Below, in pieces: positions 46,955 through 55,754 of a stretch of DNA of 64,000 bases. The stretch is from NCBI GenBank assembly GCA_018241265.1, contig JAFEEF010000063.1:46601-110600 (forward strand), read 5' to 3'. The notes beneath the pieces were generated by a model. It worked only from the letters and a program-made list of their open reading frames with translations. It searched no databases and was not told where the DNA came from. Position numbers and translations under genes: made by a program. This DNA is from Pseudomonadota bacterium (GTDB lineage Bacteria > Pseudomonadota > Gammaproteobacteria > Burkholderiales > Burkholderiaceae_C). Numbering within the stretch: the stretch's first letter is position 1; each line of letters begins with the position of its first letter.

Positions 46955-48409
46955 ATGCAGTCTTCTTCCCCTGCGGCCGATGCCGCCACCCCGATCGCGG
47001 CGCTCGTCGCACGCGCCCGCGCAGCCCAGCAGATCTACGAGACCTGGAGCCAGCAGCAGGTCGACATGGCCGTCACGGCGGCCGGCTGGGCCATCATCGA
47101 GCCGGCCCGCAACCGCGAACTGGCCGAGCTGGCGGTGGCCGACACCGGCATCGGCAACGTCGACGACAAGATCCGCAAGAACCACCGCAAGACCTTCGGG
47201 CTGCTGCGCGACCTGAAGACGGCGCGTTCGGTCGGCGTCATCAGCGAAGACGCGGCCACCGGCATCGTCGAGATCGCGCGCCCGGTCGGCGTGGTGTGCG
47301 CGATCACGCCGTCGACCAATCCGGCGGCGACGCCGGCCAACAAGATCATCAATGCGCTGAAGGGCCGCAATGCGGTGATCGTCGCGCCGTCGCCGAAGGG
47401 CTGGAGCACCTGCGCGCGGCTCGTCGAGCACATCCATGCGCAGCTCGATCGGGTCGGCGCGCCGCGCGGCCTCGTGCAGCTGTTGCCCGCACCGGTCGAC
47501 AAGGCGTCGACCGCCGAGCTGATGAAGCGCTGCGATCTCGTCGTCGCCACCGGCTCGCAGGCCAACGTGCGCAACGCCTACGCGAGCGGCACGCCGGCAT
47601 TCGGGGTCGGCGCCGGCAACGTCGCCGGCATCGTCGACGAGACGGCCGATGTCGACGCGGCGGCCGATCGCATCGTGCGCTCGAAGACCTTCGACAACGC
47701 GACGAGCTGCTCGTCGGAGAACAGCCTGGTCCTGGTCGACGCGATCGCACCGCGCCTGATCGCCGCGCTCGAGCAGCGCGGCGCGGTGCATCTGGACGCC
47801 GCGCAGAAGACGCTGCTCGCGCGCCTGATGTGGCCGGACGGCAAGCTGTCGCCGGCGGTCATCGGCCAGTCGGCGAGCGTGATCGCCGCGCGCGCCGCGG
47901 CGCTCGAGGGCGATGCGCAAGCCCAGGCGCAATGGCTCGCGATCGCCGAGCGCCGGCCGCGCATCCTGCTGGTCGACGAGGACGGCGTCGGCCCCGACCA
48001 TCCGTACTCGGGCGAGAAACTGTCGCCGGTGCTCGCGCTCTACCGCGCGGCGGACTTCGACGCGGCCGCCGCCGCCGTCGCGCGCATCTACGCCTTCCAG
48101 GGTGCGGGCCATTCGGTCGGCCTGCACAGCACGTCGGCCGACCGCGCGCTGCAGCTCGGCCTCACGCTGCCGGTCTCGCGCGTCATCGTCGACCAGGCGC
48201 ACTGCATCGCCACCGGCGGCAGCTTCGACAACGGCCTGCCGTTCTCGCTGTCGATGGGCTGCGGCACCTGGGGCAGGAACAACTTCTCCGACAACATGAA
48301 CTACCGGCACTACCTCAACATCACGCGCGTCTCGCGGCCGATCCCCGAGCGCGTGCCTAGCGAGGACGACATCTTCGGCGGCTACTTCGCCCGACACGGG
48401 CGGACCTGA
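46955..48409 (+). CDS. sauS: Sulfoacetaldehyde dehydrogenase (acylating), SauS-like
   Basis: 484 residues. CoA-acylating aldehyde dehydrogenase fold with catalytic C252 in 'NATSCSSEN', preceded by 'ITPSTNPAATPANKIINALK' (the acylating ALDH hallmark) and 'GVGAGNV'. In the sauRSTU pathway described for Cupriavidus necator it reduces sulfoacetyl-CoA to sulfoacetaldehyde. Support here is context: a CoA ligase follows three bases after its stop, and xsc-pta lie 10 kb away. Other acylating aldehyde dehydrogenases (for example acetaldehyde) share the fold. Confidence 0.85.
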   Translation: MQSSSPAADAATPIAALVARARAAQQIYETWSQQQVDMAVTAAGWAIIEPARNRELAELAVADTGIGNVDDKIRKNHRKTFGLLRDLKTARSVGVISEDAATGIVEIARPVGVVCAITPSTNPAATPANKIINALKGRNAVIVAPSPKGWSTCARLVEHIHAQLDRVGAPRGLVQLLPAPVDKASTAELMKRCDLVVATGSQANVRNAYASGTPAFGVGAGNVAGIVDETADVDAAADRIVRSKTFDNATSCSSENSLVLVDAIAPRLIAALEQRGAVHLDAAQKTLLARLMWPDGKLSPAVIGQSASVIAARAAALEGDAQAQAQWLAIAERRPRILLVDEDGVGPDHPYSGEKLSPVLALYRAADFDAAAAAVARIYAFQGAGHSVGLHSTSADRALQLGLTLPVSRVIVDQAHCIATGGSFDNGLPFSLSMGCGTWGRNNFSDNMNYRHYLNITRVSRPIPERVPSEDDIFGGYFARHGRT

Positions 48410-48411
48410 GC

Positions 48412-49911
48412 TTGGCCACGACCGTCCATGCGCTGATCGAGCGCCAGGCCGCGACGCGGCCGGATGCGGTCTACGCGCTCGATGCCGGCAGCGACGCGAC
48501 GCTGACCTATGCGCAGCTCGCTGCATCGTGCCGCGAGATCGGCGGCTGGCTGAGCGCCCGCGGCGCGGCACCGGGCGCGACGCTGTCGCTCGTGATGCCG
48601 AACGGCCTCGGCACCTTGCAGCTGCTGCTCGGCGCGATGCATGCCGGCGTCTGCGTGAATCCGGTGAACCTCTTGTCCCAGCCCGAGCAGATGCGCTACG
48701 TGCTCGAGCACAGCGACTGCGCGCTGGTCTGCGTCGCACCCGAATGGGAGGAGCGCGTGCGTGCGCTCCTCGCGAAGATCGATCGGCCGATCGCGCTGGC
48801 GGTCGTCGATCCTGCGATCCCGCTCGAAGCGACGGCCGCGCCGATCGAAGCGGCAGCGCCGTCGGCCGACGCGGTGGCGCTCCTGATGTACACGTCCGGC
48901 ACGACCGGCCTGCCGAAAGGCGTGATGCTGACGCAGGCCAACCTCGCAGCGAACGCCGAAGCGATCGGTACCGAGCATGCGCTGACGGCGGCCGACCGCG
49001 TGCTCGCGGTGCTGCCGCTCTATCACATCAATGCGTACGCGGTGACGATGCTGGCGCCGCTGGCGCACGGCGGCAGCCTCGCGATGACGCCGAAGTTCTC
49101 GGCCGCGCGCTTCTGGGAGCAGGCGGCCGCATGCCGCTGCACCTGGATCAACGTGGTGCCGACGATCATCTCGTACCTGCTCGAAGGCGAGGCGCCGGCG
49201 CGCGCCGACACCGAGCGCATCCGCTTCTGCCGGTCGGCGTCGGCGGCGCTGCCGCCCGAGCATCTGCGCGCGTTCGAGGCGCGCTTTCGCATCGGCATCA
49301 TCGAGACGATGGGGCTGACCGAGACCGTCGCGCCGAGCTTCTCGAACCCGCTCGATGCGGCGCTGCGCAAGGTCGGCTCGGTCGGTCGCGCCTCGGGCTG
49401 CGAAGCGCGCGTGATCGATGCGGCGTTCCAGCCGCTGCCCTCCGGTGCGACCGGCGAGATCGCGATCCGCGGGCCCAACGTGATGCTCGGCTACTACAAG
49501 AACCCGGACGCCACCGCAGCGGCCTTCACGCCCGACGGATGGCTGCGCACCGGCGACCTCGGGCACGTCGATGCCGACGGCTACTTCTTCGTGACCGGCC
49601 GCATCAAGGAGCTGATCATCAAGGGCGGCGAGAACATCGCGCCGCGCGAGATCGACGAGGCGCTGCTGCGCCATCCGGCCGTGCTCGATGCGGCCGCGGT
49701 CGGCATCCCCGACCGCCACTACGGCCAGGAGATCATGGCCTGCATCGTCGTGCGCGACGGCCGCGCCTGCAGCGAGGACGAGTTGCGTGCGCACTGCGTC
49801 GAGCACCTCGGGCCGTACAAGACGCCGCGCGTGCTGCGCTTCGTCGCCGAGCTGCCGCGCGGGCCGTCGGGCAAGGTGCAGCGGCTGAAGCTGCTCGACC
49901 TGATCTCCTGA
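48412..49911 (+). CDS. sauT: Acyl-CoA ligase, sulfoacetate-CoA ligase (SauT)-like
   Basis: 499 residues starting from TTG at 48412, just after the sauS stop. AMP-binding motif 'YTSGTTGLPKGVMLT', then 'YHINAYAVTMLAPL', the hinge 'DGWLRTGDLGHVDADGYFF' and catalytic Lys near 'GPSGKVQRLKL'. In the sulfoacetate pathway it forms sulfoacetyl-CoA from sulfoacetate, ATP and CoA. The role rests on its pairing with the SauS-like gene; the sequence alone says AMP-forming CoA ligase. A GC-rich hairpin follows 11 bp after the stop. Confidence 0.83.
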   Translation: MATTVHALIERQAATRPDAVYALDAGSDATLTYAQLAASCREIGGWLSARGAAPGATLSLVMPNGLGTLQLLLGAMHAGVCVNPVNLLSQPEQMRYVLEHSDCALVCVAPEWEERVRALLAKIDRPIALAVVDPAIPLEATAAPIEAAAPSADAVALLMYTSGTTGLPKGVMLTQANLAANAEAIGTEHALTAADRVLAVLPLYHINAYAVTMLAPLAHGGSLAMTPKFSAARFWEQAAACRCTWINVVPTIISYLLEGEAPARADTERIRFCRSASAALPPEHLRAFEARFRIGIIETMGLTETVAPSFSNPLDAALRKVGSVGRASGCEARVIDAAFQPLPSGATGEIAIRGPNVMLGYYKNPDATAAAFTPDGWLRTGDLGHVDADGYFFVTGRIKELIIKGGENIAPREIDEALLRHPAVLDAAAVGIPDRHYGQEIMACIVVRDGRACSEDELRAHCVEHLGPYKTPRVLRFVAELPRGPSGKVQRLKLLDLIS

Positions 49912-49922
49912 TCGCAACGAAA

Positions 49923-49954
49923 GACTCCCGCGCGGCTGGCGCCGGGCGGGAGTC
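49923..49954 (+). terminator. Hairpin after the sauT gene
   Basis: GACTCCCG (49923-49930) pairs with CGGGAGTC (49947-49954) around a GC-rich 16-base loop. No clear U-run follows. It separates the sulfoacetate operon from the convergent PEP-CTERM gene and may end transcription both ways. Confidence 0.6.
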
Positions 49955-50004
49955 GGTGGGTTGCAGCGAACGCGGGACCGGCCCGCCAGCTGCCGGATTC
50001 AGGG

Positions 50005-50535
50005 TCAGTCGCGGCGCTGCTTGCGGCCGCGCACGAAGGCGCCGGTCGCGCCCAGGCCGAGCAGCATCAGCGCCCAGCTCTCGGGCTCCGGCACCGCCGC
50101 GACGCCCGGCAGCGCGCTGATCGTGCCGCTGTACGACGCGCCGGCTGCGGCCGTGCCGCTGATCTTCAGGTCGTAGAGCGCGCTGATGATCGTGCCGGTC
50201 GACTCGTTGATCGACGTCGACGTCATCGAGCCGCTCAGCGGCACCGAGCCGCCGCCCGAGAAGTACGACAGCGTCACGCCGGTGAACGTGATGCCGCTGC
50301 CGGCGGTCGCGGTGAAGGTATCGGTCGACGTCGGCGGCGGGCCGTTGAAGACGATGTCGTCGGTGAAGCTGCCGGCACCGCTGATGATGTCGGAGAACGA
50401 GCCCGTCATCGGCGAGCCATCGCCCAGGCCGCTCGGAATGCTGAGCACCACCGGGATGATCGTGGCCTGCGCCGCGCCGATCGCGCCGATCGACAGCGCT
50501 GCGGCGGCCAGGAAGGTCTTCATGCTGCTTTTCAC
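50005..50535 (-). CDS. PEP-CTERM sorted exported protein
   Basis: 176 residues from a GTG at 50535 with GAGG eight bases upstream; an ATG four codons later is an alternative. Signal peptide 'TFLAAAALSIGAIGAAQA'. The mature part is small, beta-rich and Gly/Ser/Thr-rich. The C-terminus is a textbook PEP-CTERM: 'VPEPESW' + 'ALMLLGLGATGAFV' + 'RGRKQRRD'. It would be exported and cleaved by an exosortase, not encoded here. A secreted S53 protease gene lies 76 bp upstream on the same strand. Confidence 0.9.
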   Translation of the reverse strand: MKSSMKTFLAAAALSIGAIGAAQATIIPVVLSIPSGLGDGSPMTGSFSDIISGAGSFTDDIVFNGPPPTSTDTFTATAGSGITFTGVTLSYFSGGGSVPLSGSMTSTSINESTGTIISALYDLKISGTAAAGASYSGTISALPGVAAVPEPESWALMLLGLGATGAFVRGRKQRRD

Positions 50536-50611
50536 GTGAGATTCCTCGAAGGAGTTGATCCAGGACGACACGCCGGGCGCCGCGATGCGCCGCGCCCGGC
50601 CGTCTCCATCA

Positions 50612-52489
50612 CTATTGCGACAGGCCGTTGGCCAGTGCGTCGGCATTGATCTGGCCGATGCCGGTCGCCGGGTTGTACGACGGGGTCGCGACATAGAACC
50701 AGTTGTCGCCCGACGCGACCGGGGTGAACGGCGAGCCCGCCGCATAGCCGTGCGCCTTGAACAGGCTGTAGAGCTGCGGCTGGAGCTGGCCGAGGCGATG
50801 GCCGGCCTGCTGCGTGATCACCGAGAAGATGCCGTTGAGCTGCGGCGCGACGAAGCTGGTGCCGCCGCTGCCGAACCCCCACTGGCCACCGTAGTACATC
50901 GAGAACCCGGTCTCCGGATCGGCATCGAGCGAGAGGTCGGGCACGTTGCGGCCGGCGAAGCCGCCGGGCAGATCGGCGAGGTCTTCGCCCGGCGTGCAGG
51001 GCTGACCCTTGGCCGGGCTGATGAAGCAGAACAGCGACTGGCCGGGCGCCGAGGTCATCGTGCCGGGCAGCGCTTGCTGGTACGACGGCAGCGCGTAGTT
51101 GACGCTGACGCCGCCGCCGGCCCCGACCGGATAGATGTTGGCGTAGTAATAGGCCTGGCCGTCGTACTGCAGCATGTAGGCGGCCAGGTAGTCCCACGCC
51201 CACGGCCGCACGGCTGGAACCGTCACGCTGCCGTGGCTCAGGTTCAGCGTGGCCGGCAAGGTCGTGCCGCCCGCGGCCAGGACGTACGGGCTGCTGGCCG
51301 GGAAGTCGACGCTCAGCGTGGCGCTGTAGTCGGGGTACGGGAAGTTCTGCGCATTGTTGAGGTCGTAGGCGCCCGAGTCGGCCGACGCCGCCATGATAGG
51401 CACGCCGTTCGCAGCCGCCTCGAGGAAGAGGCCGTCGAGCGTGGCCATGCTGTCCGGATCCTCGGCCACTTCGGGCAGGCCCCAGCTCACCGACAGCGTG
51501 TCGGCGTGGTTCGCCGTGATCGCCCCGGTGTAGAGCGCGACCTCGCCCGCGCTCGTGTTCGGCGCCTCGTACACGATGACCTTCGCGCCGGATGCCAAGC
51601 CGCCGGACTGCTCGACGTCCAGCGTCGTCTCGTCGGCGCCGTTCGAGCTGATGTGGCTGCCCGGGACCGTGTTGACCGTCGTGATGCGGCTGGTATCGCT
51701 GGACAGGCCGACGCCGGCCCAGTAGGCCGACACGTCGGAGGTCTTGAAGCTCGCGAACGTCATGATGCCGAGCGTCTGCCCGGTGCCGTCGAAGCCGCGC
51801 TTGTAGACCGGCGTCAGGTTGTACATGTTCGCCACGTCGGTGACGGTGTACTGCCCCGGAATGCCCGGTTGCGGCATCGCGTTGGCGGGCCGGTTGCGAT
51901 TGGCCAGTGCGATGCCGATCGGCACGCCGGCGGTCGGCATCGATTTCAAGTACGAGTGGTAGAGCGGCCTGGTGCTGAGGCCGGCGACGTGCTGGACGAG
52001 GTCGGCCACGGCGGCAGGAACCGTCGCCTTGCTCGCCGGCTTCTGGTAGGTCTCGCCGTTCTCGGTGTAGGTGTGGATCTCGGTCGCGAACAGCTTCGCG
52101 AGCTGCGCGTTGGTGCCGCGCACGGCGATCACGAGGTTGTTCTCGTAGACCTTGCTCACGGTCAGCCCGTGCGACTCGAGCAGCGAGCGCACGCGTGCGA
52201 CTTCCGCGTCCGTGCGGCCGAAGCGCGCCTTGAACTGCTCGGTCGTCAGGAACTTGTGATAGTTCGCGCTGCTCGGGTCGACGGTCGATGCCACGAAGGC
52301 TTCGAGGGCCGCGCGATCGGGCAGCTTCAGCGACACCAGCACGTCCTTGCTCTCGTCGAGCGGCGCCTTGCCTTGGTCGACGGCGGCCGCCGGCCGGGCC
52401 AGTTGCGCCGCAAGCACCGGCGTACTGCAGAACACGGGGGACAACAAGAGCGCGCCGGCAAGTGCGGCGTAGGTCGCTTTGAGCTTCAC
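50612..52489 (-). CDS. Secreted sedolisin-family (S53) serine-carboxyl protease
   Basis: 625 residues starting with GTG at 52489 (GGAGA upstream). Signal peptide about 1-28. Residues 40-180 are the pro-kumamolisin activation domain ('YHKFLTTEQFKARFG'). The catalytic residues are E287 and D291 ('ADETTLDVEQSGG'), an Asp near 371 ('ASADSGA') and S545 in 'GGTSFVAPQLNG'; the C-terminal 'NPATGIGQIN' belongs to the calcium site. It would be an extracellular protease, usually active at low pH, after removal of the pro-domain. Confidence 0.92.
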   Translation of the reverse strand: MKLKATYAALAGALLLSPVFCSTPVLAAQLARPAAAVDQGKAPLDESKDVLVSLKLPDRAALEAFVASTVDPSSANYHKFLTTEQFKARFGRTDAEVARVRSLLESHGLTVSKVYENNLVIAVRGTNAQLAKLFATEIHTYTENGETYQKPASKATVPAAVADLVQHVAGLSTRPLYHSYLKSMPTAGVPIGIALANRNRPANAMPQPGIPGQYTVTDVANMYNLTPVYKRGFDGTGQTLGIMTFASFKTSDVSAYWAGVGLSSDTSRITTVNTVPGSHISSNGADETTLDVEQSGGLASGAKVIVYEAPNTSAGEVALYTGAITANHADTLSVSWGLPEVAEDPDSMATLDGLFLEAAANGVPIMAASADSGAYDLNNAQNFPYPDYSATLSVDFPASSPYVLAAGGTTLPATLNLSHGSVTVPAVRPWAWDYLAAYMLQYDGQAYYYANIYPVGAGGGVSVNYALPSYQQALPGTMTSAPGQSLFCFISPAKGQPCTPGEDLADLPGGFAGRNVPDLSLDADPETGFSMYYGGQWGFGSGGTSFVAPQLNGIFSVITQQAGHRLGQLQPQLYSLFKAHGYAAGSPFTPVASGDNWFYVATPSYNPATGIGQINADALANGLSQ

Positions 52490-52524
52490 GAAGTCTCCAG
52501 GAAAGGGTTTGGAGCGGCGGAGGC

Positions 52525-52538
52525 TAACCAGGTGGTTA
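52525..52538. promoter_or_regulatory. Palindrome TAACCA-GG-TGGTTA before the protease gene
   Basis: Six-base arms with a two-base centre, 36 bp before the protease start. A possible operator. The 375-bp stretch 52490-52864 between the protease and the divergent histidine kinase holds this palindrome and no gene that I can support. Confidence 0.45.
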
Positions 52539-52864
52539 CCGCGTCACAACGAGATTCGCTCAGTGCAAATGTTGTTTACCGATCTTCACGACGTGTCGGT
52601 ACATTGCTCGCCGGTTCGCTGGGGATCCTGCGCAGTCCTGCGGTCGCAACACCGACGATCGGCCGGATTGCGTGAACAGCGTCACGCCGCTACGTGCAAC
52701 GATCTGAAACCGGATCGCCAAAGTGTGCAAAGTCGCGACTGTGGTCAATCCTGTCGACCCCGCTCCGCGAGGCGCATTCGGCGCGCGCCTTCGAGAGACG
52801 CAATGACTCCGCACGCCGAGCTGCCGGCCGAGCATCCGTTGGTCGTTGACGAGGGACGACGAGA

Positions 52865-54538
52865 ATGACACCGCGCCAGTCCGAAACACCTCGCCGGGGC
52901 GCGCCGCCGCCGGCCGGAATATCCGACGTCGCGCGGTCGGCACGCGCCGATGCCGAGCTGCAGGCGCTGCGCGCGAGCGACGAGCGGTTCCGCCAGATCG
53001 CCGCGTCGGTCGATCACGTGTTCTGGGTCATCGACCTGCTGCCCACGCCGCGCGTGAGCTATGTCAGCCCGGCCTTCGAGCGCATCTGGGGCTATCCGGC
53101 CGAGGCGGTCTACGCCGACCGCGCGCTCTGGCTAGACCGCATGCATCCGGACGACCGCACGACGATGCGCCGTGCGATGGAAGACTGGATCGCCGCGCCG
53201 CAGTCCTACCGCTACGCGCACGAATACCGGATCGTCCGTGCCGACGGTCGAACGCGCTGGATCTCGGATCGCGGGCAGGCCGTGCGCGACGCCGACGGCA
53301 GCTGTTACCGGCTGACCGGCGTCGCCGAGGACATCACCGAGCGCAAGCGCGCCGAGCGCGAGCTGGCCGACAAGCGCGCGCAGCTCGATGCGGCATTCAC
53401 GCACCTCAACGACGGCCTCATCATCGTGCTGCGCGACGGCAGCGTGCCGGTCTGGAACCACGCCGCGCTGCGCATGTTCGGCTATGCGAGCACCGCCGAG
53501 GTCCAGGCGCCGCTGCGGGAGCTGAGCCTGCTCGTCGAGCTCTGCACGCTCGACGGCACGCCGGTGCCGTTCGAGGACTGGCAGCTCACGCGCGCGCTGC
53601 GCGGCGAGCCCATCGTGCAGCGCGCCGCACGCCTGCGTCACAAGGTGCAGGGCTGGGAGAAGGTCTGCGCCTACAGCGTGACGCCGGTCGAAGACGCCGA
53701 CGGCCGGGTGCAGTGCGCGATCCTGCAGATCAGCGACATCACCGAGCGGCATCGCCACGACGAGGAGATCCGCCGCCTGCATGCCGATCTCGAACGTCGC
53801 GTGGTCGAGCGCACCGCTTCGCTGGAGGCGGCCAATCGCGAGCTCGAAGCCTTCAGCTATTCCGTATCGCACGACCTGCGCGCGCCGCTGCGTGCGCTCG
53901 ACGGCTTTGCCGAGGTGCTGCAGCGCGAGCACGGCGACACGCTGCCGCACAGCGGCCGCCATCATCTGGACATCATCCGGCAGAGCGCGCAGAGCATGGG
54001 CAGGCTGATCGACGATCTGCTGTCGTTCGCGCGCCTGGGGCGGCGCCCGCTCGCCAAGGTCGACATCGACACGACCTTGCTGGTGCGCCAGGCGCTGCGC
54101 ACGCTGGCACCGCTGCAGCAGGACCGCCGCATCGACCTGCGCATCGGCGAGCTGCCCGCGAGCCACGGCGATCCGGCGATGCTGCAGCAGATCTGGGTCA
54201 ACCTGCTCGGCAATGCGCTGAAGTATTCGCGTCGTCGCGATCCGGCGCTGATCGAGATCGGCGCGCGACGGCTGCCCGAAGGCCCGGAGTTCTACGTGCG
54301 CGACAACGGCGTCGGCTTCGCGGAGAAGGATGCCGAGCGGCTGTTCACCGCCTTCGAGCGGCTGCATGAAGGCGCCGAATACGAAGGCAGCGGCGTCGGC
54401 CTCGCGATCGTGCAGCGCATCGTGCAGCGCCACGGCGGCAAGGTGCGCGCCGAAGGCGCGATCGACGTGGGTGCGTGCTTCTCGTTCACGCTCGGACCGG
54501 GCGCCGCGCCTGCGCCGGAGCGTCCGCGGACCGCCTGA
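52865..54538 (+). CDS. PAS-domain sensor histidine kinase
   Basis: 557 residues, no membrane segment, so probably cytoplasmic. A PAS/PAC domain (about 40-160, ending 'GVAEDITERKRAE'), a second PAS (about 165-300, ending 'ILQISDITERH'), a coiled linker, then the HisKA box with H336 ('SYSVSHDLRAPLRAL') and an HATPase domain with N ('WVNLLGNALKYS'), 'DNGVGF' and 'GSGVGLAIVQRI'. It belongs to the phytochrome-like/Bphy kinase group without the chromophore domain. There is no response regulator nearby, so it is an orphan. Confidence 0.92.
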   Translation: MTPRQSETPRRGAPPPAGISDVARSARADAELQALRASDERFRQIAASVDHVFWVIDLLPTPRVSYVSPAFERIWGYPAEAVYADRALWLDRMHPDDRTTMRRAMEDWIAAPQSYRYAHEYRIVRADGRTRWISDRGQAVRDADGSCYRLTGVAEDITERKRAERELADKRAQLDAAFTHLNDGLIIVLRDGSVPVWNHAALRMFGYASTAEVQAPLRELSLLVELCTLDGTPVPFEDWQLTRALRGEPIVQRAARLRHKVQGWEKVCAYSVTPVEDADGRVQCAILQISDITERHRHDEEIRRLHADLERRVVERTASLEAANRELEAFSYSVSHDLRAPLRALDGFAEVLQREHGDTLPHSGRHHLDIIRQSAQSMGRLIDDLLSFARLGRRPLAKVDIDTTLLVRQALRTLAPLQQDRRIDLRIGELPASHGDPAMLQQIWVNLLGNALKYSRRRDPALIEIGARRLPEGPEFYVRDNGVGFAEKDAERLFTAFERLHEGAEYEGSGVGLAIVQRIVQRHGGKVRAEGAIDVGACFSFTLGPGAAPAPERPRTA

Positions 54539-54543
54539 AGCCC

Positions 54544-54561
54544 GAGCCGCGCATGCGGCTC
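54544..54561 (+). terminator. 18-bp perfect palindrome after the kinase gene
   Basis: GAGCCGC-GCAT-GCGGCTC forms a seven-pair stem with a four-base loop, five bases after the kinase stop. No U-run. Possible weak terminator. Confidence 0.5.
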
Positions 54562-54610
54562 CGTCGCAGGCGGGTGCTACGCTCGAGCGCCCACGCGATG
54601 CGCGTTCTCG

Positions 54611-55183
54611 ATGCCCGGTTCTGCCTCCTTCGTACGTCGCCCGCGCTGGCTGCTCGCCGGCGCCGTACTGCTGTTGCATGCGCTCATCGCCATCGAGTGG
54701 GCCCGCCTGGCCGGACGAGCGCGCAGCACGCAGCGCAGCGTCGCCACCGTGCAGTTGCGCCTGTTGCCGGCGCCCGCCCGGATCACGCCGCCGCGCATCG
54801 AGGTCGCGCCGACGACGCCGCGTGCCGAGCGTCCCCCGGCGCGCGCGAGCGCGCGACGCAGCGCCCCGAGCATCACGCTGCCGGCGGCCGCCGAGCCTGC
54901 AACGGCCACCGCCGTGACCGCCGCCGCACCTGCTTCGGCGGCCGCGAGCGAGCCGGCGTCGCTACTGGACAGCGCAGGGACGCGACGCGCGATCCGGGAG
55001 GCCGCTCGCGCCGGAATCGACGCCGATACCGGCATGGCGACGGATGCGCAGCGCCTGTCGAACGGCATGCGCAACGCCGCCAAGGGCGACTGCATGAAAG
55101 GCGAATACGCGGGCGGCGGGATGGGACTGCTCAGCCTGCCGTTTCTTGCCGCCGCCGTGGTCGGCGGTCAGTGCGCGAAGTGA
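54611..55183 (+). CDS. Hypothetical protein with one N-terminal membrane segment
   Basis: 190 residues. After a short basic start comes a membrane helix (WLLAGAVLLLHALIAIEW), then a Pro/Ala-rich spacer (about 55-120), resembling the architecture of TonB-like or cell-envelope linker proteins, and a compact end with two Cys ('AKGDCMKGEYAGGGMG', 'GGQCAK'). The end block is probably the functional part, in the periplasm. No function is known to me. Confidence 0.7.
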   Translation: MPGSASFVRRPRWLLAGAVLLLHALIAIEWARLAGRARSTQRSVATVQLRLLPAPARITPPRIEVAPTTPRAERPPARASARRSAPSITLPAAAEPATATAVTAAAPASAAASEPASLLDSAGTRRAIREAARAGIDADTGMATDAQRLSNGMRNAAKGDCMKGEYAGGGMGLLSLPFLAAAVVGGQCAK

Positions 55184-55192
55184 AGACGACGC

Positions 55193-55693
55193 TCAACCCG
55201 GCGCGCCGAGCTGCCTCAGCGCATCGCCGGTGACGCGGCAGACGCGCCATTCGGGCATCACGGTCGCGCCCATGCGCTCGTAGAAGCGGATCGCGTTCGC
55301 GTTCCAGTCGAGCACGCTCCATTCGAAGCGGCCGCAGCCGCGCTCGACCGCGAGCTGCGCGAGCCGGGTCAGGAGCGCCTGCCCGATGCCCAGGCTGCGC
55401 CGCTCCGGTTGCACGTAGAGGTCTTCGAGGTAGAGCCCCGGACGCGCCAGGAAGGTCGAGAAATTGGTGAAGTACAGCGCGAACGCGACCACCGCGCCGT
55501 CGACCTCGGCGACCAGCGCCTCGGCCGCGGGCTTCGAGCCGAAGAGCTGCGGATGCAGCCGCTCGGGCGTGACCTCGACGAGGTGGGTCAGCTGCTCGAA
55601 GTCGGCGAGCTCGCGGATCAGGCCGACGATGGCAGGCACGTCGCGCGGCTCGGCGCCGCGCAGCGCGCAGGAAGTGGATGCGGGAGCGCTCAT
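55193..55693 (-). CDS. GNAT-family N-acetyltransferase (diamine acetyltransferase-like)
   Basis: 166 residues. The acetyl-CoA loop is 'ERRSLGIGQALL', preceded by 'LYLEDLYVQPE' and followed by 'RFEWSVLDWNANAIRFYERM', a signature of spermidine/spermine N-acetyltransferase-like GNATs. It ends nine bases past the convergent hypothetical gene and is divergent from the alpha/beta hydrolase with 61 bp between. Substrate unknown, probably a small amine. Confidence 0.88.
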   Translation of the reverse strand: MSAPASTSCALRGAEPRDVPAIVGLIRELADFEQLTHLVEVTPERLHPQLFGSKPAAEALVAEVDGAVVAFALYFTNFSTFLARPGLYLEDLYVQPERRSLGIGQALLTRLAQLAVERGCGRFEWSVLDWNANAIRFYERMGATVMPEWRVCRVTGDALRQLGAPG

Positions 55694-55754
55694 GCCGAAA
55701 TTCTCGCATCGACCACCGAAGCAGCCGGCGCCGGCCTTGCGTACAGTGGCGGCC

